Shown here: positions 53,513-63,036 of the stretch, one piece after another
Layout: every line of letters begins with the position of its first letter
How positions within the stretch are numbered: the stretch's first letter is position 1
Origin: CBDCWT01 sp965223305
GTDB lineage: Bacteria; Planctomycetota; Planctomycetia; Pirellulales; Pirellulaceae
Direction of reading: 5' to 3'
DNA length: 64,000 nt
Assembly (NCBI GenBank): GCA_965223305.1
Contig: CBDCWT010000047.1
Coordinates: 248,001-312,000 of the forward strand
Program-made: the position numbers and the translations under genes
The notes under the pieces: generated by a model
The model's input: the letters and a program-made list of their open reading frames with translations, nothing else
Databases searched by the model: none
What the model was told of the DNA's origin: nothing

Positions 53513-54171
53513 GTCAGCCAACAACTGTGGACCTGGCCAGACAAGAGACGCAGCAATCCCGGCACGTGCAACTGGGCCTCTACGACCCGTGTGATGACGT
53601 GGAGCCAATCAGTGTCGTCGGTGGACCGCTTCAGATGCTTGGTGAGGAACGACTGCAAAGCGTGATTGAAGCGTTCAACGAATGGGCAGTCGAAGGCAAA
53701 TCTCCGTACTGCCTAGGGGTGTTTCCATTCAGTGGACACGAACACGCCACGGTCACTAAGACGGACACCAAGACCGTGGTCCAAACGGCCGGTGGCGCCA
53801 CGAAGGTCACCTACCGAGTTGACGCCTTGTTGGACCGTGCTCGGAAGCTGCTTGACGGTGATGACCTGAGCCGCTTCATCGCAGCTTGTCTCTGTCGCAT
53901 TGCCATCGAGACCTTCGTGGCCCAGTGGTGTGTCGAAGCGGATGTCGACACGCTAGCTGAGCGCGATGGCTACCGCGCGGGGCTGCAGGCTCTGAACGCT
54001 CACGGCGCTATCGATCGACTGCAGCGAAACCGTCTGCACCGGCTGACTAAGCGCTGCTGCACGTTCGTGCACAACAAAACGACAACGGGTGCTGACCCGG
54101 AGCAGATTGTCTTGGATACGACTCAGATGCTGAGCGAGCTGCGTGAGGCCAGAGTGACGGACCTCGCGTAG
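53509..54171 (+). CDS. Unknown 220-residue protein, second gene of the shared module (copy B)
   Basis: This protein is about 96 % identical to the element A copy (nine differences by eye). The ATGA overlap with the upstream gene is kept. Conservation of the pair in both elements suggests a core element function such as regulation or helper interaction. Confidence 0.75.
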   Translation: MSQPTTVDLARQETQQSRHVQLGLYDPCDDVEPISVVGGPLQMLGEERLQSVIEAFNEWAVEGKSPYCLGVFPFSGHEHATVTKTDTKTVVQTAGGATKVTYRVDALLDRARKLLDGDDLSRFIAACLCRIAIETFVAQWCVEADVDTLAERDGYRAGLQALNAHGAIDRLQRNRLHRLTKRCCTFVHNKTTTGADPEQIVLDTTQMLSELREARVTDLA

Positions 54172-54179
54172 CATGTCGG

Positions 54180-54205
54180 CCGGCCACGGAGGGCCGGTCT
54201 GTTTT
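54180..54205 (+). terminator. Rho-independent terminator after the module, copy B
   Basis: The stem ccggcc/ggccgg is followed by tctgtttt nine bases after the stop codon. Confidence 0.75.
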
Positions 54206-54261
54206 CACCGCGAGGAAAACGAACTAAGTGTGTTCGTGGACTACCTTTGTGAGAGTGCCAG

Positions 54262-54678
54262 TCAAGTGCCTGTTCGACTCCGTTTGATCACCCAAAGCCG
54301 GACGCAGCAGATCAGCCCACAGATGATCGACACGCCCCAGAGGGCGACGGTGCAGTAACAGATCGAACGAAGGAACTCATCGTAGCCGTTTCCTCCATTG
54401 ATCAGGAACAACAGAGTGACGAATCCAGCTCCGCATGCGGCCGCGATGGCCGCGACTGACGTAGAAACCAACGCTCCGATACAGAACGCCTTCCAGTATT
54501 CGGAGTTGCCCCAGACGATTTCGACGATCAGAACAGGGGAAATTACAAGGCTCATCACGAGCAAGGTGACCATACCGATGTTCGCCGGCCAGACCCACAG
54601 CGCCGCGGAAATTAGGCCGCCGGCCAGCAGGATCAGAATCAGCAAAGCCAATCCGTATTGGAACTGGGGATAGGGCAT
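54262..54678 (-). CDS. Small four-helix membrane protein
   Basis: The 138-residue protein has four hydrophobic segments ('GLALLILILLAGGLISAALW', 'MVTLLVMSLVISPVLIV', 'IGALVSTSVAAIAAACGAGF', 'LWGVSIICGLICC'). There is no family match. It could be a cargo gene, possibly an immunity or membrane effector protein, but nothing shows this directly. Confidence 0.65.
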   Translation of the reverse strand: MPYPQFQYGLALLILILLAGGLISAALWVWPANIGMVTLLVMSLVISPVLIVEIVWGNSEYWKAFCIGALVSTSVAAIAAACGAGFVTLLFLINGGNGYDEFLRSICYCTVALWGVSIICGLICCVRLWVIKRSRTGT

Positions 54679-54799
54679 TCCGCGAGTGTACCAGTCACCC
54701 CGACCTGGAAAAGAGCGTCCCTACGCCTTTTCACGCAAGTGACGTCCGTTTGAGGGAGAGACAGGCCAATCTGAACAGCCAAGCTAGGAGGACGACCGC

Positions 54800-54997
54800 A
54801 CGAAACGTTTCGTAGTCGCTGTTGCTCTCGGCCTGCTAGCCGCACCAGCAATTCCCCGTGAGACTCTACCACCCGAAACACACTACGCCCTGCGAGTCAT
54901 GCGGTATCGGGCCAAGGCTAAGGCACGAATTGCACGGCACGCTACAGCCAATACCGGCCAACGCGTCAGGGAAGGTGCCGGGCTGAGACGTTCATGA
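54800..54997 (+). pseudogene. Small secreted protein frame with ACG where ATG is expected
   Basis: A perfect 'aggagg' at 54786-54791 lies eight bases before an ACG, followed by 'KRFVVAVALGLLAAPAIP', a clear signal peptide, and a basic tail to a stop at 54997 (66 codons). The start codon appears mutated from ATG, or ACG may start translation weakly. Confidence 0.5.
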
Positions 54998-55100
54998 CGC
55001 AGTCGCAGCAGCCTTACTTGGGGAAGCGAGGGCGACGTCAGGAATCCGGACGAAGTTAGTCTTCTCGACGACACTAATCAACATCATAGGAGATCGATGG

Positions 55101-56324
55101 ATGCCAAGACAACGAAAGCTTCCGGAAGGGATGAGACAGCGGGGCAAAGCCTACTACGCGTGGTTCCGCGCTAACGGGCACTTGGTTCAGAAGAAGCTCT
55201 CGACAGACTTCCGCGTGGCATGCAGCCTACTCAAGGAGATGAAGGCTCGCGCCGAACGTGCGGACTTTGGATTGACGGACAACGACTATCGGTGGGATGA
55301 ACTGAAGACCGAATTCCTTCGTTGGGCCCGCCAGGCCGTCCGCAACCCTCACGAATACGAAGCCGATTTGGAGAAGTTCGAAGAGTACTCGCCGGTCCGC
55401 TCGATTCGTCAGATTGGGCCGGACTATGTGCACGGTTTCCGGGAGTGGCGGCTGTCTGGCGGGCATGGACACGGGCACCAGCGCGGGGTCACTCCGCGGA
55501 CGATAAACCGCCAGGTGGGCACGCTGAAGAACATGCTAAATAAAGCCGTCGAGTGGCAACGGATTGGAACCAACCCGATCGCCGACGTGAAGCCGCTGCG
55601 TCACGACGAGCTTGCAAAGGAAAGGCGGGCATTGACGGCTGAAGAAGTCGAAGCCCTGTTCGAGAAATCACCGGTTTACCTGCGTCCGGTGTGGCGAATG
55701 TTCATGGTCACCGGGATCCGCCGTGACGAGCTGGTCAACATGAAGTTCTCCGACGTGGACTTCGAACGGAAAGTAGTGACCGTGCGGGCTGGAAACGCCA
55801 AGAACCACAAGGCTCGGGAGATCCCGTTGGATGAAGAAGCTCTGGGTTTCGTCCAAGAGCTGCTTTCGCAGGCCAAGCAGCGTCAGCCGGTACTGGGAAG
55901 TACGCTCCGTCAGACGGCCCAGCAGACGGCAAATTTCAGTCGCGAGCATGTTTTTGTGTCTGCGGCCAACACACCGCTCAAAAACAACTTGCTCCGGAAG
56001 TTCTATTCGTGCTGCAAGCGAGCCGGCATCGAGGACGGCCACCAAGGGGGCGCCGTCGACATCCACTCGCTACGAGTCTCGTTCGTGACCTTGTGCCTTG
56101 AGAACGGAGCAAAGCCGAAGGCAGTTCAGGAGATTGTCGGGCACTCAACGTTGTCTTTGACGATGAATGTGTATGCGAAGGCGACGGAGAGCTCCAAACG
56201 ATCCGCCGTTGCCGCTCTGCCCTTCGCAACGACATCTAATCCCGACCACGTTATTTCGATGGACGCGCACCGCAGCGAAAAGCGCACAAACGTGGACAAG
56301 GCGTGTACAAGTTCTGTTGGCTAG
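55101..56324 (+). CDS. int: Tyrosine recombinase, integrase of element B
   Basis: The 407-residue protein has the catalytic set R ('TGIRRDELVNM'), K ('NAKNHKAREIPL'), H-x2-R ('HSLRVSF'), H ('VGHSTL') and Y ('TMNVYAKA'). The ATG follows 'aggag'. It lies 44 bases from the right attachment site and is clearly distinct from the element A integrase although both use the same tRNA. Its 3' end overlaps the candidate arm repeats. Confidence 0.93.
   Translation: MPRQRKLPEGMRQRGKAYYAWFRANGHLVQKKLSTDFRVACSLLKEMKARAERADFGLTDNDYRWDELKTEFLRWARQAVRNPHEYEADLEKFEEYSPVRSIRQIGPDYVHGFREWRLSGGHGHGHQRGVTPRTINRQVGTLKNMLNKAVEWQRIGTNPIADVKPLRHDELAKERRALTAEEVEALFEKSPVYLRPVWRMFMVTGIRRDELVNMKFSDVDFERKVVTVRAGNAKNHKAREIPLDEEALGFVQELLSQAKQRQPVLGSTLRQTAQQTANFSREHVFVSAANTPLKNNLLRKFYSCCKRAGIEDGHQGGAVDIHSLRVSFVTLCLENGAKPKAVQEIVGHSTLSLTMNVYAKATESSKRSAVAALPFATTSNPDHVISMDAHRSEKRTNVDKACTSSVG
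56292..56311 (+). repeat. Pair of gtgkacaag repeats, candidate arm sites of integrase B (right)
   Basis: Words gtggacaag (56292) and gtgtacaag (56303) have the same 11-base spacing as the pair at 33697. Confidence 0.55.
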
Positions 56325-56367
56325 TCGTAACATGCGGTAGCAACGCTACTTGCAAAAACGAGTTTGT

Positions 56368-56414
56368 GACTGATAAATCCGTGTGTCGCCAGTTCAATTC
56401 TGGCCCTGACCACT
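56368..56414 (+). other. Right attachment site (tRNA-Phe 3' end copy)
   Basis: The last 40 bases are identical to the tRNA end; a one-base insertion alters the anticodon loop. The next 15 bases (gacttacgacgattc) also match the bases after tRNA-Phe at 17157, unlike the middle site. Confidence 0.9.
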
Positions 56415-56575
56415 GACTTACGACGATTCAGAAAGCCCAACACAGCAGATACACAGCAGATTGGCCCAGCTGCTTGATGGTGGTTGGGCCTTCTTCGTGC
56501 GCGGCCAGTGCGTTTACAATCCAACGGACGGACCAACGCTAGTCGGGTCGATCCCGGCGGCGGATCTACCGACGC

Positions 56576-56790
56576 GGCCCGATTCCTCGGGTGGAATTGG
56601 GGATCGACGAGCTTGATCGCATGCTCGGCGGCGCGATTCCGTTCGGAAGTCCGGCCGTCGTCGCTTCCGGCGCGTTTCATCTCTGTCGAAATGCGAGCGG
56701 GCGGACCGGACGATCAGCTACGCCAGTGACGAACCCAAAGAGAGCTGGCACCAGCTTCTGGAGCGGCTTGAGCATGACACCGGGAGGCAC
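56576..56790 (+). pseudogene. Remnant of a DnaB-like helicase gene of a third element
   Basis: Translation gives 'IPRVELGIDELDRMLGGAIP' and, after internal losses, pieces matching 'SYASDAPKENWHQLLERLEH' of the element B primase-helicase. The Walker A region is deleted and frames change. It is a decayed relative. Confidence 0.8.
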
Positions 56791-57092
56791 TTGACAAACA
56801 CGATGTCGGTTCTTTACGAAGTTTCGCCGTTGCCGAGTGCGCCAAACAGGTGCCAGCCCCAGGGAGGATTGTCTTTGTCAAGAAGAATCTTGCTGCAGGC
56901 ATGAACGTCTGAGCGGTCTGTCAAGCTATCCAGCTTGCAGAGGCGTGCCCGTTTATCGGAGAAGTCAACCGCTGTACAATCTGCGATTGTGCAATCGGTG
57001 GGTGTGCCACGAGTTTCCGCCGAGGCGAAGTGACCTATCGTTATCGATCAATGATGACGGATGTCAACCAACAGGATTCATGGAGGACGACC

Positions 57093-57782
57093 GTGCCGGA
57101 GAAAGTCACATCACGTCGTGCTGCCGAATTCCAAATCGGCGACAAGGTTCGTGTGCGGCACGGCGTTACGGACAACGACTACCCTGACATGCCAATCGGT
57201 GGTTGGGCTGGAGCGATTTCGGAAACCCACGACGACACGTATCTCGTCCGATGGAGCGAAGAAACACTCTCCTCGATCCATCCCGTGTACAAGAGTCGTT
57301 GCGAGAACGACGGTTTGGACTACGAACAGTATTCGATCGGCGTGAACGACCTGGAATCCGATATGGGCAACCCGCTCGACATCGAGCAACCCCAGCAGAT
57401 CACCACCAGGCCACTTTCGCCCAGGGATCAAGATGACCGCATCAGGATGGTTTTCGGACTGACGAGCAACGACACGTTGCCGGACGTCGACGGCGAAACA
57501 CAGGAAGCCTACTACGGGTACCTGTCGACGCATCTAGCGTTCCCATTCGCCGCCCGGTACGGTGAAGACTATGGGCGCCCTGAACGAGTAAAGGTCATCG
57601 GCCTCGGTGATCCTGATGAGCCAATCATGGACGAGATGTACGGCATCCTCTGCGAAGCTCGACTGGAAGGCCGTGTAGTTACGGTGCCGCTGGGCGAACT
57701 GGATGATGTTAAAGGGAAGCCGAATCGTCACTTGATCAAGGACTATTGCTACTGGTTGCACAATTGGTGGGAGGCTGGGTGA
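57093..57782 (+). CDS. Unknown protein with a KOW/SH3-like N-terminal domain
   Basis: The GTG at 57093 follows 'ggagga' six bases upstream and gives 229 residues. Residues 10-60 have an SH3-like pattern ('EFQIGDKVRVRHGVTDNDYP', 'GWAGAISETHDDTYLVRWSE'). The acidic remainder resembles calcium-binding-type annotations but I see no EF-hand. ATGs at 57051 and 57054 are alternatives. It lies seven bases before the next gene. Confidence 0.6.
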   Translation: MPEKVTSRRAAEFQIGDKVRVRHGVTDNDYPDMPIGGWAGAISETHDDTYLVRWSEETLSSIHPVYKSRCENDGLDYEQYSIGVNDLESDMGNPLDIEQPQQITTRPLSPRDQDDRIRMVFGLTSNDTLPDVDGETQEAYYGYLSTHLAFPFAARYGEDYGRPERVKVIGLGDPDEPIMDEMYGILCEARLEGRVVTVPLGELDDVKGKPNRHLIKDYCYWLHNWWEAG

Positions 57783-57789
57783 AACAGCA

Positions 57790-58365
57790 ATGCCAAGACG
57801 CAGAAAGAAGACAGTGCCGATCCCAAAGGCTAAGGTGACCACCGATCGACTGAAGGCAACGTTGGCCAAATGTAAGAAGACAGAATTGGTTGACGTGATT
57901 GTTGAAATGGCAAAAGCCAATCGAGCCATTCAGCGCCAACTTGAATCGCAGTTTGAAGTGGAAGCACCACCGGAGGAACTGATTGCCGCCACGCGCGTTG
58001 CGATCGCCGATGCTACTGACTTTGACGAGCGAGAAATCAACTACAACTTTGCCTACGACTATCAAGCGTACAGCACGGTCAAACGCAATCTTGCCAGTTT
58101 GATCGAGTTGGGGTATCTGCGCGCGGCAATGGAGTTGTCGCAGGAGCTGATGAGCCATGGAAGCTACCAAGTCGAAATGAGCGACGAAGGCATGATGACC
58201 GAAGACATCGAAGAATGTCTGCACGTTGTAATCCAGACGATCGCGAAGAGTGACCTCCCTGCCGAAGACGTGACGGCTTGGTGCGCGGACATGACTCGGC
58301 AGGATCGCGTCGGCTTTATTTGCGATTCTGAATTGGCTGCGTTGGCGAAGAAGGCGAAACGCTGA
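57790..58365 (+). CDS. Unknown 191-residue helical protein
   Basis: The N-terminus is basic ('MPRRRKKTVPIPKAKVTTDR') and the rest is helical, with 'NLASLIELGYLRAAMELSQE'. I do not recognise a domain. It is probably cotranscribed with the genes on both sides. Confidence 0.6.
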   Translation: MPRRRKKTVPIPKAKVTTDRLKATLAKCKKTELVDVIVEMAKANRAIQRQLESQFEVEAPPEELIAATRVAIADATDFDEREINYNFAYDYQAYSTVKRNLASLIELGYLRAAMELSQELMSHGSYQVEMSDEGMMTEDIEECLHVVIQTIAKSDLPAEDVTAWCADMTRQDRVGFICDSELAALAKKAKR

Positions 58366-58384
58366 CTTGGATGTAAGGACCCGC

Positions 58385-58621
58385 ATGGCAAACAAAAAGC
58401 GAAAACTGACGGCTGCCGAAAAGAAGGCAAGGCGCGATCAGAAAGAGAAATACATGACGATCTTCATCAACGGCAAGCAGAAGCGTGTGCCGCGCCCGCC
58501 GCAAATCGACAGGATGGATGTCGAGGAGTTCATCCGTCAAAATGCCGACCCCATCTGGTTGCACCAGAACGGAATGTGGGAGTACATGAATTGCGATGAT
58601 GCAGACGATGGCTCGTGCTGA
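58385..58621 (+). CDS. Small unknown protein
   Basis: The ATG at 58385 follows 'aagga' and gives 78 residues with a lysine-rich start ('MANKKRKLTAAEKKARRDQK'). There is no recognised motif. It is third in the plus-strand trio. Confidence 0.55.
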   Translation: MANKKRKLTAAEKKARRDQKEKYMTIFINGKQKRVPRPPQIDRMDVEEFIRQNADPIWLHQNGMWEYMNCDDADDGSC

Positions 58622-58704
58622 CCGGATTCAGTACTCCGGGCGAGGCCCGTGCGCGGCGTGCAAAGATGCCAACGAATGAAATCTGATGTCAAACTTCACA
58701 CCAA

Positions 58705-60526
58705 CTACCTCGCACCAATCGCCAACGAGTTGCGGACCGTTTCGCTGATTTGTACGAGCCGCCGCTGGATCATCCTTAGTTCAGACCGCTCCTTGGACGT
58801 CAGATTCGTCTGCTCCAGCTGATACAGCAGTCTCGTAAGCCGCTCGGCTTGCTTGACCCGTCGTTCGTAGGTGAACGTATCTGCCTTTGTGAACGGTCGC
58901 GAAGCAGCCTGCCCAGCGGTGGTACCGATGGCATAGGCGTGAAACAAAACGGCGTCTCTCAAGAACTCCACGTAGTCGGCCCGTTCGTCGGGTCTGGGCA
59001 AGAGCGGTCGTGGAATCGATGCCCTACGTGGCAAGTGCCCCGCCAGCATGGCGGCGATTTCCAGCCGCGCCAAAGCCGAGACCGCATGGACGCCGCTGTG
59101 GGCAAGATCGTCTTTGGTATCTCCAAAGTCCGCCAACGGGCTCTCCGCCGCGGCGGGAAACTGCAGGCAAAGTCCGCTGTGAATCGTCAACTCTGGCCGT
59201 TGCTGAACAATCTCGTCGATTGCCGACAGTTCCTCGTCAGTAACCACCCGCAAGAGCTGCTCGAAGTAGTGCAGGGCTTGTGCGTATTCAATGAAGCCAA
59301 CAACCCGTTGGAGGTCTTGGTGTCGGTCCTGCAGGTCGAGTTGCAGGACGGGATTCTGAGTAGCGGCGTACCCGACGCCGTAGATAGGCCGGCCTCAAGC
59401 GGAATCCCTTGAGGACCGGCACCTGGTGCACTTGTTCCTTAAACCCAACAGAATAGCCAAAGTTGCGCGGGCCGACCGCCCATGAAAAATGGTGTCGCCT
59501 GGCGAACTGAGGAACCGGGGCCGGACCGTACGCCTGGGCAGCGGTGGGTTCCGGGCGCTCGGCCGGCATGATGATCTGGGAGAGATCGCCGCGCTGATTC
59601 GCAACGGCCGGCTTGGCCAGGCCGAAGAGCTCGGTACCGATCGCGTATCTGCCGCGGACCCACCAAAACAGCGCTTGATTCAGTGACTCCGACTTGGCGG
59701 TCAGCTCACCAGCCAGCTCTCGAGTGAGGTCTGCTTTCTTATCGATCAGAGTCCGCAGTTCCGGCTGGCTCAAGCCGGCCACACGGAAGTCCGGCTGTGC
59801 GGGCGCCACCACAAACTTCTTCAGTGTTTCGTAGTCCTCGCGCCAATAGCCGGCCGCCAGGATCCGCCGCACAAGGTCCGACTCCTGCTGCAGCGCGTCG
59901 ACGGACAGCAGGAGGCGCGCCAGCCGCAGCTCCATTTCGCGTCGATCAAGTCGAGTCAGCAGCTGCTCAACTTGTTCATGCGTTGCAGCTCCACTCGCAG
60001 CCTCAACGCGACCGCGAATCGATTCTGGCAGTTCCGAAAGACTGCGACGTGGAAAACGCATCGTCACGGTCTTCCAGTACGAGGTGACCGCGTGAAGCTC
60101 GTGCATGCGATTGCTAGCGCTGTTCAATGTCCAAAAGGCGTCATGGTAATCAGCCAGTGCCGTAGGCGTCTCTTTGAGAATCAACTCGGACTGCACCGCT
60201 GCTAGCTCGCTGTCGATGTGCGCCACGAGTCCGGATCCGACCAGACACATTTCCGGCACGGTAATTCTCGGCAAGCGTGCCGCCTGACCGTTCTTGGCCG
60301 CTGTGAGCCGAGCGTCGACTAAGAGTTGCGGAGCAGGAGGCAGACGGTGTTTCTGCAATTCCTGGCTGACAGCCAGCAACGACCGCGGATCCCGGCTGGC
60401 GATTGTAGACAGATACGAGGCCGCGGCAACCACGTCGCCAAACTTGTAGGCGTCCGCAATTCGTTGGCCTTGATCGGTAGCCGAGTTCGGCAGCGACAAC
60501 AACATCACAAGGGTGATGACGTTCAC
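58705..60526 (-). pseudogene. Secreted planctomycete protein split by a frameshift
   Basis: The first part runs from GTG 60526 (after 'gagggagc') with a signal peptide-like 'NVITLVMLLSLPNSAT' and long helices. Near 59378-59402 the frame changes; the new frame reads 'IYGVGYAATQNPVLQLDLQD' and joins the 182-residue frame ending at 58705 without a stop. Together they would make about 605 residues. Either a recent mutation or a sequencing error could explain it. The function is unknown. Confidence 0.7.
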
Positions 60527-60717
60527 GGTTAGCTCCCTCCGCTGGTAGATGGCAAGCAGGTCCTGGCCAAATGAAGCTCGAACAAGATGTCGACCCGCTT
60601 GCAAGCACCCCTGTGTCTACCATCATACCCTTTCTTGCTCGAGTCGCACGCCCGGTGTGAGAAGAGCCGCTGGGGCCCACGCAGCCGCCTGTCAACTTTC
60701 GCGGGATTCCGGGGTAG

Positions 60718-60846
60718 ACGCGATCAAGACGGATCGGCGGCCACAGTAAGGCCGAAGAGTTCAAGAGGCGGATCGAAGGAGAGCTCGCAGCCGGCACCTA
60801 CAACACGCGCCAACGGAAAACGTGGGGCGACTTTCGCACAGAGTGA
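60718..60846 (+). pseudogene. Fragment of a tyrosine integrase N-terminus
   Basis: The frame reads 'SKAEEFKRRIEGELAAGTYN' and 'QRKTWGDFR', matching 'SMAEKYQRRCEGELAAGTYN' and 'QRKTWADFR' of the element A integrase, then stops. It is a remnant of another element of the same family. Confidence 0.88.
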
Positions 60847-60869
60847 GTCTCGTCGGGTACAATAGTCCC

Positions 60870-61178
60870 GTGCGCGCCGACCATAAAAAGGGATGGCTGA
60901 GAATCCGGCTGTGGCACCTGTTCGCGCTCCTCACCCTGGCGGCCGTGCTGGTCTGGCTCTGGCCCAGGGTTGGGCTGGATTTGAGTCACCGGCCTGGTAC
61001 TGGCTCGCGCGCATCAATCATCTGGCAGGGACATTGGATCGAGCTGTGGGACACGTTTCCACCACCCACACCACTTCCGCCCGCAGCGAGATCGACAGGT
61101 AGCAACAACCCAATGGAGTTGATGAAGGTTGAAATCGCCGTTGAGGACGGCGAAGCGGCCCTAGGCACAAACAACTAA
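60870..61178 (+). CDS. Small membrane-anchored protein, possibly leaderless
   Basis: The product has 102 residues from GTG 60870, with one membrane segment ('LWHLFALLTLAAVLVWLW') after a basic start, a common planctomycete small-protein pattern. A TACAAT box lies only seven bases before the GTG, which suggests a leaderless message. The function is unknown. Confidence 0.55.
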   Translation: MRADHKKGWLRIRLWHLFALLTLAAVLVWLWPRVGLDLSHRPGTGSRASIIWQGHWIELWDTFPPPTPLPPAARSTGSNNPMELMKVEIAVEDGEAALGTNN

Positions 61179-61289
61179 GTCCGCAATTGCAGTCAGTCAA
61201 TCGAGACCTTCATGTGCGCCCCCATCGTCGGCGTACTTTCGAACCGCCGTGAGAATACCGTCGGCATGTTTGTACGTCACCGATACAGC

Positions 61290-61428
61290 TGGATGAGTGA
61301 GTACCAAGGGAGTCGGTGCGAGGAGCTGTACCCCAACCTCGGACCGGAAGATTGGCACATGCGGGAGCGATTCACCAACGAGCTCCGGCGCGTTGCCATC
61401 TAGCCTCTTCGAGTACGCGGCCTTCGGA
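61290..61428 (+). pseudogene. Remnant of the zinc-ribbon module gene (third copy)
   Basis: The frame reads 'YQGSRCEELYPNLGPEDWHM' and 'NELRRVAI' then a stop where the intact copies have W ('RRVAIWHLEYA'); the DNA similarity continues past the stop. It is a decayed relative of 20654-21079 and 53087-53512. Confidence 0.85.
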
Positions 61429-61478
61429 AGGTGAGCTGTGCCTGGGTTAGTCGAACCAATCGACCGGTATTGGTCGGT

Positions 61479-62714
61479 CTAGTTGGTCCGCTGATCAAGA
61501 AGATACAGTTTCGCCCAACGTTTTTTCCCGGTTTTCAGGATCGTGCCGTGCCGAACGGGTACCTTGGCATATTCGTCGGTCACACGCTCGAAGTTCACCT
61601 GCACGCCACCACCTTTCACCAGACGCCGCCCCTCTCCGTTCGATTTGGCATGACCGGCCAGTACCAGGAGATCCACGATCCGCACGGCGTCATTTTCTAC
61701 CTTCTCAGCGGGCACGGCCACTTCGACGACGTCGGGCGGCACGTATCGCCTGTCCGATACCTGCTCGTCCCAAAGCTCGCATTGCAGTTCAGCTTCTTCG
61801 TCTCCATGGAAGTAGGCGACGATGTCGGTTGCTAGTCTTAGCTTAGCATCGCGCGGATTCGTCTTCACCAGAGCCACGACTTCATCCAGAGGGCGGTCGG
61901 TCAGCAAGGTAAACCAGTTTTGCATCAGGTGATCGGGGATGGACATCGTCTTGCCGAACATATTACGGGGGTCTTCGGTCACCCCAATGGCATTGCCCAG
62001 GGATTTGGACATCTTCTCTGTGCCATCAAGGCCTAGTAACAGTGGCATGGTGAGCGCCACTTGAGGTTCCAACCCGTGGTCGCGCATCAAGTCGCGCCCG
62101 GCTGTCAGGTTGAAAAGCTGGTCCGTCCCGCCTAGTTCCACGTCCGCTTCAACTTCGACGCTGTCATAGGCTTGCATCATGGGGTACAGCAGCTCATGCA
62201 GCCCAATTGGCAGCTGTGCATTGAAACGCTTTGAAAAATCGTCCCGCTCCAGCACGCGGGCTACCGTGATCTTTCCGGCCATCGCGATAACGTCCTTGAA
62301 CTCCATTTCTTTGAACCAAGTTCCGTTGAACCGGATTTCAAGGTGCTCTTCCGAGGTCATGATGATTGCGGATACCTGCTCCAGGTAGTTCTTTAGGTTC
62401 CGCTGGACCGTTTCGTAGTCCAGCCTGGGCCGCGTCCTAGAACGCCCCGATGGGTCACCCACCAGGGCGGTGTAATCGCCGATAATCAGCACACCCCGGT
62501 GGCCCATATCTTGGAACTGCCGCATCTTCCTGAGTACTACGGTGAAGCCCAGGTGCACATCCGCCGCAGTCGGATCCAGCCCGAGTTTGACGCGCAGCTG
62601 TCTACCTTCTTTTGCCGCTGATTCTAGCTTGAGGCGAAGCTCTTCCTGGGTGAGGAGGTCCACCACGCCGCGGCGATACAAATCGAGTTGTTCGGGAACA
62701 GTCGGCATAGTCAT
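61479..62714 (-). CDS. tyrS: Tyrosyl-tRNA synthetase
   Basis: The 411-residue class I synthetase has the HIGH-like 'ADVHLGFTVVLRKMRQF', the tyrosine-pocket region 'GDYTALVGDPSGRS', 'VELGGTDQLFNL' and the KMSKS loop 'GTEKMSKSLGNAIG'. A C-terminal S4-like domain ('DLLVLAGHAKSNGEGRRLVK', 'GGGVQVN') follows. It charges tRNA-Tyr. I start at ATG 62714; ATG 62708 is also possible. Confidence 0.96.
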   Translation of the reverse strand: MTMPTVPEQLDLYRRGVVDLLTQEELRLKLESAAKEGRQLRVKLGLDPTAADVHLGFTVVLRKMRQFQDMGHRGVLIIGDYTALVGDPSGRSRTRPRLDYETVQRNLKNYLEQVSAIIMTSEEHLEIRFNGTWFKEMEFKDVIAMAGKITVARVLERDDFSKRFNAQLPIGLHELLYPMMQAYDSVEVEADVELGGTDQLFNLTAGRDLMRDHGLEPQVALTMPLLLGLDGTEKMSKSLGNAIGVTEDPRNMFGKTMSIPDHLMQNWFTLLTDRPLDEVVALVKTNPRDAKLRLATDIVAYFHGDEEAELQCELWDEQVSDRRYVPPDVVEVAVPAEKVENDAVRIVDLLVLAGHAKSNGEGRRLVKGGGVQVNFERVTDEYAKVPVRHGTILKTGKKRWAKLYLLDQRTN

Positions 62715-63036
62715 TTGGTCAGCGCTGCCTCTCGCGTTTTTCTTCCCTGCCCTCCATCCACCCGGTTGATCGTAGCGTCGCGCTACCCCCACCCGCTCAC
62801 GAGTGTTCAAGTTGTGGGCATCGGTCATCACGTCCACAATACCGCCACAGCAGAAGGTGATTCTACTGAACTGACCGAGCAGTCATCTACTTAGCCGCCA
62901 CCTAGTCGGGGGACAAACCACGAGTGGGAGGCCGCCGAGAATTCCCTGCGCCATCGCGGAGATTCGAGGTGGGGTAAACTCAGCGCAATCCAGCGGAAGT
63001 GCGATAGGCCACGCCCCCCGCTCGCTCCGACAGGTG

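Larger units (their letters stand above)
52430..54205 (+). repeat. Inverted 1.8-kb duplication, copy B
   Basis: This is the counterpart of 19961-21745 in opposite orientation. Coding parts and terminator are nearly identical, while the upstream 650 bases are more diverged. Confidence 0.85.
33534..56414. mobile_element. Integrative element B, satellite-phage-like, tandem to element A
   Basis: The element is bounded by tRNA-Phe 3'-end copies at 33534 and 56368, with a different tyrosine integrase at its right end. It has a plus-strand run of HTH, Nu1-like small terminase, TOPRIM protein, replication organiser and primase-DnaB, then a cargo region with two insertion sequences and the shared module. 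Its length is about 22.8 kb, of which roughly 2.9 kb is IS DNA. No large terminase or capsid gene is visible. Confidence 0.8.

Noticed and set aside
52721..53608. A 295-codon open frame on the minus strand
   Set aside because: It is antisense to the conserved module genes and to their coupled start/stop. The same frame appears antisense in copy A only because the DNA is duplicated.
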